A stretch of 64,000 bases of DNA from Antrodiella citrinella (Eukaryota > Basidiomycota > Agaricomycetes > Polyporales > Steccherinaceae): assembly GCA_004802725.1 (NCBI GenBank), contig SGPM01000050.1:1-64000 (forward strand). Direction: 5' to 3'. Made by a program: the position numbers and the translations under genes. How positions within the stretch are numbered: position 1 is the first letter of the stretch; every line of letters begins with the position of its first letter. Below are positions 57,273 through 64,000 of the stretch, one piece after another. The notes under the pieces were generated by a model. That model saw only the letters and a program-made list of their open reading frames with translations, was not told where the DNA came from and searched no databases.

Positions 57273-58295
57273 AAGCGTTGGAGAACATCGCAGGAGAAAA
57301 GACTCTCGATCTAATGACTTATTTGTTTGTTTTCACTCATCGTCTTGTACATGTTCACCCTCTTACTTAATATCCCGAGATACGCGTAGAATTGCAGCGC
57401 ATCTCATGCTATGACGCTATGTATACGTGGAGCATGCATGCCAAAAATCCTGCAGACCATCCGGTAATATTACCTGCTATTGCGCAAACTGAAGCGACGT
57501 TCAATCGGTTGACAATACTTTCGACGTCCTTCACAGTAGCTCTCTAACGCTTGCGACAACAGATCACTAGTATGCAATGTACTCTGATGATCATAGTCTA
57601 AGATTCGTATAATGTCATTGTCCATCGGCCTGAACGTATTTCCAGTGATTATTGCGAGAGTCCATTTCAAATAATGTCTGCAACTAGATCACAAGCAACT
57701 TTCACTCGGTCTATCGTCATACTGAATTTCATCAGGAGGCTAAGCATATTGTGATTTGACCTTGATAATCGTAGACAAGCACCACATCGTGACTACGCTG
57801 GACGAATGGCCTGTTGGACGGGCCACTTGGCAATTGACGTACATCAGATCGATATAGCTGAGGCTAGTCGGTGCGCAAGTTCTTCATCGGACGAAGAGGT
57901 ACATGAACTTGACATTGTTTCCGTTGTACATAACAGACGGGCCAAATTTTGCTGGATCCTCTCTGAGCTTGTAGTTGGTACTATACTGCCAGTGCGTACA
58001 TTCTATTAGCGTGACGGCGTACGCGGAACTAGCAAGCATAGCTACCTTTGTCGCCACGAACATTTGGTCTCGATTGCCACGCTTCTCCATCCATTCGCCA
58101 AATGAACTGTTCAGATGATTCGTCTTGACTGATTCGACAGCCATTGCACGACCTTGGGTGTACCTACTAAAGTACTAAAGTCTGACTGCCAGTACCTGGC
58201 AGGACAATCCTGGTGTGACGGTGTCGCGGCATTTCCCGAGGACAGTCCTCCCCTGCAGTCACGGTCACGACATAGTAATATTCCTCTGAGCGACG
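57273..58295. other. Intergenic, no gene seen
   Basis: 1.0 kb between two rightward genes. Frames are short; nothing recognised. Confidence 0.5.
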
Positions 58296-58837
58296 ATGCT
58301 CTTCTGCCCGACATGCGCCAACATCCTCGTCATATCTACCGAGACAGGCTACAATAAGTGGGCCTGTAACACCTGCGCCTATGAATTCCCTATCACAAAG
58401 CAGGTTCGTTCGATCTTCGTAATTTTTTTTGTACCGTGAGTGGACTCTTCCTAACATTCTTCCCTATGTTTTCAGATGACTTCGCGGACCCATTTGAAGC
58501 GTAAAGAGGTTGACGATGTACTGGGCGGAGAGGACATGTGGAAGCACGCTGACTCCACGGCAGGTACGTCCAGATTTCAACCTCACTAGGTCTTCTACTT
58601 AGCTGCACACTCTACACCATGCCTTGATTAGCAAATTGCCCGAAGTGCGACCACGAGCGCGCGTACTTCTACCAGCTTCAAATCCGCTCTGCAGATGAGC
58701 CCATGACGACGTGTGCGTGCCCCCCTCGCTCGTGTATCCTCTTTGGGATGCTCTGACTTTCTTACGCTTTTTTTTTTCTTTTGCGGTGTGCAGTTTACAG
58801 ATGCGCGGCTTGCGGAAACCAATGGCGAGAAAATTAG
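58296..58837 (+). CDS. RPC11: RNA polymerase III subunit C11 (RPC11, TFIIS-like)
   Basis: Four exons: 58296-58403, 58476-58563, 58632-58712, 58794-58837; 106 aa, the usual length of this small subunit. It drives RNA cleavage and termination by Pol III. The N-terminal zinc ribbon has C4, C7, C24, C27 (LFCPTCANIL, WACNTCAYEF). The C-terminal TFIIS-type ribbon has CPKC (68-71), the acidic hairpin QIRSADEPMTT that reaches the active site, and RCAACGNQW (96-99). All splice phases agree. A broken inverted copy of exon 1 lies 3.8 kb downstream at 62100-62216. Confidence 0.96.
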
Positions 58838-60647
58838 TATCTCATCGCGGGACCATGGATTTCTGTTTCAAGTCACTGGGTTGACATGCATTGAATCATT
58901 CGTCACCTGTCCTCCCGATCGACACGATCTCCCGTCGACGTCGAGAACGACCGCTTGCCTCACTCGATTGCATGGAACGGCAGTGAAGTTGAATCGTGGG
59001 AGTGGCTGGACGTATGACAGGCGTATGACAGGCACAACCTACTTGGATTTTTCAGCGAACGGATGATTAGGGGATAGGTTGCACACGGGGAAATATTTTC
59101 AACATGTATGATCGATACGTATGTACTAGCAGTCATGATATGCCATGCTGAACGTTGAACAGTGACCAAAAATTCGGAGTCTTACATGCTGTCGCCGAGC
59201 CATCGCCTTTCGTGAGGGGTCCACCCATAGCGAATGGCGAAGTTGTTAGAATCTATATTCTCCGGGGTTGCTCAGGAAGCCAGCGCCTACTGTTGTAGCC
59301 AAACATGTACACACGTAGGTAGTCAATTATGTGCGCCAAGTGTGCGCACGGCATCGAATCCTTTCTGTGTCGTCGGTGTCCGAGTCTTCCGAGTCCCCAA
59401 AACTATCAGAAGTTGTCATCAGCACATGCGACATGTCTTGAAATCTCAATTGAGTATCCGACTTGTACTCTGTAGCGAATTCTCCACGAGGTGAATGCCC
59501 ACCAGACACCCACCCAGCTTTACACGACTATATAACAATCTGTGACGAAGTTCATAACACAGGCCACTCACTTCACCTGACAATTGTCGCTTGCGAAAGC
59601 TACAGACATGGAGAAAAGATACTAAGGTAAGTCTGCTGGTCCTCTTCTCGCGAGGCTCGACTTACAACGACTATCCTGTATAGCGTGTGCGCGTGTCGGC
59701 TGACCACAAGAACTCGAATTCCCTGACCGGTTCCGATGTCAGGCTTCAGGGGCTTTGGAAGCAAAGGAAGTCCGATGACTCCTCAGGGGAAACTTAAAGT
59801 TGTCGCCAGACTATACCATATGGACATAGGAACGCCGAGCCTCTCCGGATCGCTGTGTCCGCTATCCGTAGTTCAATTCACAATTGGTATCACCACCTAC
59901 TATCAACAGTATCGTTGCGACTCATTTTTGTGGAAATCTTCAAGAGTCACTGCACAATGGGACATTTATGGTCGGAGGCCACTGGCTTGTTCCAGCTCAT
60001 ATATTTCAATGAATTACAGTAAGCTCATACTAAGGTTACTGCGACTTACGCTGACACATTTCTCAGTAGTGACGATTGCAGCTATAACTTCAAGTCCAAT
60101 CAATATACTATACCCTTATATCGGCGTTGATATCCCCGGCTCGCCGATTTTCACTCCAAGGGTTGGGTCCGTCGTTGAGCGGGGATATTCAGGCTCTAAT
60201 GCCACCGACACCCTGCAAGCATTAAAGTTTGAAGCCTGAGGATCTGAAGTTTGACGGCTCTAACGACTTTTTGTTTACAGGCGCAATCGTATGAATGCAA
60301 CCACCTTGAGCCTCACAGAATTCCGCAAATCTGCAGTTCTTTGTGCTCGGAATCGTTCAGGCCGGGATAATGGACTTCGTACTTTACTCACCGTCAAGTT
60401 CAGACTTCCCTGCAGCACGTTTCGTCTCCTATCATCCAATGTGTGGCGCATACGGCACCTAGTAGGCATCGGATCCAGGGATCATCCTCGAATCTGGATA
60501 GACCTGGATATGTGGATATATGCCTATTGACTGCACCTTTCGGGAATCAACGTCAGAACTTTAACCACTGCCAAGGCACATTTTGTGAACTCTGGGCCAC
60601 ATCCATGATACATTCATAAATCCTCATCCATCCGCTGACTTTGCAAC
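58838..60647. other. Intergenic with one open frame of unknown status
   Basis: 1.8 kb. An open frame at 59736-60239 (MSGFRGFGSKGSP start, IGVDIPGSPIFTPRVGSVV near the end) is protein-like in places, but no splice partner or family was found. It may be a decayed gene. Confidence 0.35.
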
Positions 60648-62115
60648 ATGACTACTATGGATACATCTCCCTCCTGTTTGATTCACCTTGAAGATATTTC
60701 TTCTCGGTCAGCTCTTATGATTTCCTGGGAGCGGTTTCGACATCGCCGGGCGCATTGGTTCGTAAAGTGCGTCGCTGAATTTGTGAGCATTTTTTGGTGG
60801 AGCCCACGAACAACTCTCACACATCTTCTCGTAGACGGGTGTCTTCATCTATACGTTTGCCGGTGCGTACAGTTGAGTCGTCGAGGCTCTCGACTAACGA
60901 TTGCTCACAGGATTGGGGTCAATCGCTGCTTTTATTCTTGGAAATATAATGGGAACACCGCTCTCTTGTAAGAGCTCAGAAGTACACTTCGCTGTCGGTC
61001 TGACTAGTTCATGTGCAGCGTTTTCCAAAGCGGCATTGCGTATGGCATTGGCCTTGCGTTGGCGTTCATCGTGAGTCTGCTTACAGTATATGATCGTGTC
61101 GTGTCTGATCCAATCCCTCGTTAGCTTTGCGCGAGCACATCTGGTGGACACTTTCATCCTGGGCTCACCATTGCATTGGTGGTAACTAAGAAGTTTCCTC
61201 CAGTGAAGGCCGTCAGGTTTGTCATCGCTGGTGCATTCGCCGACCAATCACTGAAGTATCGTCTTCAGGTACATCGTTTCTCAGATCTTAGGAAGCTACG
61301 TGGCGTGCTTGCTTGTCTATGTGCAATATAATGGCATGATCTCGGTAAGGGCACATTTCCGCGCAAATCCTATTGAACACTCACGTTTTCTAGCAAGCGA
61401 CCAAGGTCCTCGAGGCAGCAGGTACTTTGAACTCCGTCATGTTCACGCCGCAGGGTCCCGCAGGTATATTCGCATTCTATATTCGGCCTGGCTCGAATGT
61501 GGGGCAAGTTTTTCTGAACGAGTTCGTGTGTGTATGTCTTTGTGTCTTTCTCTGCCCCAGTGTCTTGCGCTTACTTTGAGCGTTGCCAACAGGACTTCGT
61601 ATTTGGTGTGGTGATATGGGCTGTGTTGGACCCCACAAACCCCTTCGTGAATCCAATTTATGACTCCTTGGATCTTTGGCTTGACACTGTGAGTCCTGGG
61701 TAATTGCACTGGAAGTCGAACGACGCCGACTACAGCTCTTGTTAGCTCTCTTTTTATCTATGGATACGCCCCGGTCGGTAGTACGTCGTAACACGTCTTT
61801 TCCGTTAACTTACAGTGAGCTGATCGTCCGTCTTCTCAAGTTGCGTTGAACTCTGCGCGGGATGTCGGTGGTCGTCTCGCCGCCCTCAACCATCTGGGGG
61901 CCAGCGGCAGGTGGAGGGACATATGCAGTGCTGGCCTCCGTTACAAACATACCCGTGACGTTCTTGGGCGCTATGTTCTACGAGTTCATGCTCACGGACT
62001 CCTCACGCGGTGTGTATCGCCCCCCACAGTTATACGCTCATTCCACTTATATACATTCCATGTAGTCGTTACTGCGTCTAGTTCGGCCCGAATAGATCTG
62101 CAAGTTGGGGGATAG
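60648..62115 (+). pseudogene. Aquaporin (MIP family) gene with broken frames
   Basis: The exon series follows a fungal aquaporin: MTTMDTSPSCLIHLED, TGVFIYTFAG, GSIAAFILGNIMG, GIAYGIGLALAFI, the first pore motif STSGGHFHPGLT (HFHP in place of NPA), YIVSQILGSYVACLLVY, DFVFGVVIWAVLDPTNPF, the second motif LNSARDVGGR (NSA in place of NPA), then VLASVTNIPVTFLGAMFYEF. By splicing at the good GT-AG sites, phase fails by one base at the junction 60967/61019, again at about 61744, and an extra base is needed near 61887. Each step keeps protein similarity in another frame. It is probably a recent pseudogene; sequencing error in a draft is the alternative. Most residues are otherwise conserved. Confidence 0.7.
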
Positions 62116-62216
62116 GGAACTCATAGGCGCAGGTGTACCACCTCCAGCTGTTATAGTGACTAGTCTGTCTCGGTAGATGTGACGAGGATGTTGGCGCATA
62201 TCGGGCAAAAGAGCAT
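62100..62216 (-). pseudogene. Inverted partial copy of RPC11 exon 1
   Basis: On the minus strand from ATG 62216 it reads MLFCPICANILVTSTETD and then a stop. The match to RPC11 exon 1 (58296-58403) continues after a diverged patch with ACACCTGCGCCTATGAGTTC. It overlaps the C-terminal tail of the aquaporin. It has no downstream exons. Confidence 0.85.
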
Positions 62217-62813
62217 TGTACTGTCTCGCTCCAATGGCGTACAGTCTATAGATAAATAGTATGCCGAACACAGTCGAAACAAGGCAGCTTGTCGTCGGCA
62301 CAGAGACTCTGGCGTCCCATCGTGGGAGCTGGCCCGGAGTTACATTCCCTCTCTCTCAACGCTGCGCTACCCAGTGACCCGCGGCTCCATGTCTTGATCT
62401 GACCGTAAACCACAGCTCCCGAATAGTGAATGAACGGTCCTCGTGATCCTGTAGGGAGAATGTGAGAGGTGAACCTGGCAGGCTGAGACCAGTCACGGTT
62501 GAGGGTGCAAGGAAGTTCTTACGCGCGGGGGATCTTTGCTCGGTGGTCTACAGCTCACTCCACGGCTCTCTACAGAAGAAATACTGCTGCAATCGTTGTG
62601 GAGTAAGATCCGTTACACTTGTGGTCACAGAATGTGCAGAATGGAAAGGAATCACTAGAATATGTATGTACATCTAGAGTACAATCAACTGGTGTAAGTT
62701 TGCATTATATGGAAGAACTTAAATAGAGGAAAGTCAATTTCGAGGGGAGAACTGTAAGGACACCGTCAGGGAAAGCCATGGACAGCATCAAGTATGCACA
62801 GATAATGAATAAG
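62217..62813. other. Intergenic, 3' of the WHIM gene
   Basis: About 600 bp without coding potential; it lies downstream of the leftward gene that ends at 62814. Confidence 0.5.
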
Positions 62814-64000
62814 TTATTGGGCGTAGAACCGCGAAGCAGGCACCGGCTTGATCTTCTCTTTCTCCTTCCCTTTACTGTCACCAACGACGTGGTTGTTGTG
62901 AGCTTGTGCATCTTCCGCCGGGGCAACTCTCCCGATGCGCCACTGCAGCATTTCCGTGTACTCCGTCAGTCCTTTCACGAGGGCGCGCAGCTCAGATTTT
63001 CCCGCTGTCGGACTAGAGTACTGCGCAAAAGCATCCTCCATGTCTACATCGGAGTCGTCGATGTCAGAGAGCGCGCTGGAGGAGTCGTTGTCGGAGGAAG
63101 ATGAGAGGTCGGAGAGTGGGGACATCTCTCGCGATTTTCCCTTGATGCTGCTTCGTGCGGAGGATGTGGCGGTCGTCGATGGACGTCCCCTACCACTGCC
63201 AGTAGCCGCACCATTGACAGGCTTCGGTTTGCTTGAGCTAGATGAGACGTTGGGCTTCGCGTCTGTCTTGACAGACGGGCCGGCCTGGGGCTCGTTCTTT
63301 GTCTGTTGATCCTCCTCCTCGACATCCAACCTGTGCTTCACATTCAACCACCCCGCTAGCTTCCTGATCTCTGCAGGGTCCCAGAAGCCCCACCACACGT
63401 CGGCTTCATCGTCCGTCAAGTCGCTCTCCACGCTCTCGTCCTCCTCGTTCTTCGTCTTCGCCTTCCCCGCATCTACCGGTTTCTCCCCATGCACGCACAA
63501 GAACCAGCCCCACCTCTTCATCTCCCTCCTCTCATCCTCGCCGAACCCGCCCCTGTGTCCTCTCAGTTTGACCTTCCCGCTGCCTTTGCCCGTCACCAGC
63601 TTCTCCGCAGCCTCGCATTCCGATGCACTGGGCGTCATCGCATAGTAGGCCCTGCCATCTGCATCACGTCCGAGAGGAGAGAACCTCGGAGCGTACGCCG
63701 ACAACGCAAGCTTCTGTCCAAGCTCGATGTCCTGTAGCGTCTGCATATGCGCATTCCTCGCCACCTTCACGTCCTCCTTGCTCTTGTTCTTCTGCCCCTC
63801 CTTCTCTTCTTTGTACCTCGCATTCTCCTTCGTCACAGCTTCCTTCGCACCCTGCGTGATGTCCTTGACGTCCGTGATACCCAGGTCGATGGCTTCGCGT
63901 ATGGCTGGTGACTCGATAGCTTGGTTCACGAGGAAGGCGACAACAGGAACCATCTGTGCTGAACACGCCACGTTGACGCCGCTCTCCGCCGCGCCGCCGC
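62814..64000 (-). CDS. WHIM-type chromatin protein, 3' part
   Basis: The frame is open from the window edge to the stop at 62814, at least 395 codons; the start is outside. Near the middle is LALSAYAPRFSPLGRDADGR followed by AYYAMTPSASE, the R-x-x-PLGxDxDGRxYY block of WHIM2 motifs found in Itc1, WSTF/ACF1 and related remodelling subunits, where it contacts linker DNA. Later VWWGFWDPAEIRKLAGWLN is a second folded piece. The rest is charged: a Lys/Glu coil (ARYKEEKEGQKNKSKED), an acidic stretch, and a long Ser-rich tail. Likely nuclear. Whether a DDT domain precedes it cannot be seen. Not Itc1 for certain; many basidiomycetes have a separate protein of this layout. Confidence 0.75.
   Translation of the reverse strand, partial: GGAAESGVNVACSAQMVPVVAFLVNQAIESPAIREAIDLGITDVKDITQGAKEAVTKENARYKEEKEGQKNKSKEDVKVARNAHMQTLQDIELGQKLALSAYAPRFSPLGRDADGRAYYAMTPSASECEAAEKLVTGKGSGKVKLRGHRGGFGEDERREMKRWGWFLCVHGEKPVDAGKAKTKNEEDESVESDLTDDEADVWWGFWDPAEIRKLAGWLNVKHRLDVEEEDQQTKNEPQAGPSVKTDAKPNVSSSSSKPKPVNGAATGSGRGRPSTTATSSARSSIKGKSREMSPLSDLSSSSDNDSSSALSDIDDSDVDMEDAFAQYSSPTAGKSELRALVKGLTEYTEMLQWRIGRVAPAEDAQAHNNHVVGDSKGKEKEKIKPVPASRFYAQ

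Noticed and set aside
1..64000. CRISPR arrays or bacterial operons
   Set aside because: The window is eukaryotic with spliced genes; tandem repeats lack regular unique spacers.

Overview
The window is nuclear DNA of a basidiomycete fungus, most likely an Agaricomycete (mushroom or polypore class). The signs are dense genes on both strands, many 47-66 bp introns with GT-AG ends, F-box families of the mushroom type, ergosterol and CCR4-NOT housekeeping genes, and a KDZ (Kyakuja-Dileera-Zisupton) DNA transposon with its CxC1 cysteine cluster. Scattered N bases show that it is a draft assembly. All exon models were spliced by eye. For most multi-exon genes the summed exon length is divisible by three and every junction keeps a continuous reading frame, which is the main internal check.

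Layout. 0-11.5 kb: a 764 bp element with 96 bp inverted ends, an F-box gene with a stop codon inside the F-box, an isoprenylcysteine methyltransferase (ICMT/Ste14-like), a hypothetical protein with a possible PD-(D/E)XK motif, an orphan protein, and a fragment related to the first F-box gene. 11.56-31.27 kb: one 19.7 kb KDZ transposon with 497 bp terminal inverted repeats (TIRs) that are about 98-99 % identical and have the same length once a nested 278 bp solo LTR is removed from the left one. Inside it, two genes run leftward (KDZ transposase; an 888-aa protein) and two run rightward (a 657-aa Ulp1-type cysteine protease; a 1065-aa Pro-rich protein). They diverge from a 2.4 kb non-coding centre. 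31.3-38.3 kb: repeat-rich DNA with an inverted 170 bp repeat pair, a small 3-exon gene, a 48 bp tandem duplication and a decayed KDZ relic of another type. 38.4-57.3 kb: housekeeping genes: CCR4 deadenylase, mevalonate diphosphate decarboxylase, aldo-keto reductase, F-box protein, pterin-4a-carbinolamine dehydratase, an aryl-alcohol dehydrogenase pseudogene, a class III aminotransferase, a PA/RING-type membrane E3 ligase and an SV2-like MFS transporter. 58.3-64 kb: RNA polymerase III subunit RPC11, a frame-broken aquaporin, a stray inverted copy of RPC11 exon 1, and the 3' part of a WHIM-type chromatin gene that leaves the window.

The most interesting signal is inside the KDZ element: nine copies of a 16-nt hairpin (CGRNCTATTCAGN'YTG). 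Two stem pairs vary together in all four combinations, the ATTC loop is constant, and a G.T pair at position 2-15 is kept in every copy. Copies are oriented like the nearest gene and sit in its upstream region or in an intron, so a transcript-level structure is the favoured reading. With the Ulp1 protease and two large unknown proteins, this suggests an element with its own regulatory system rather than a bare transposase unit.
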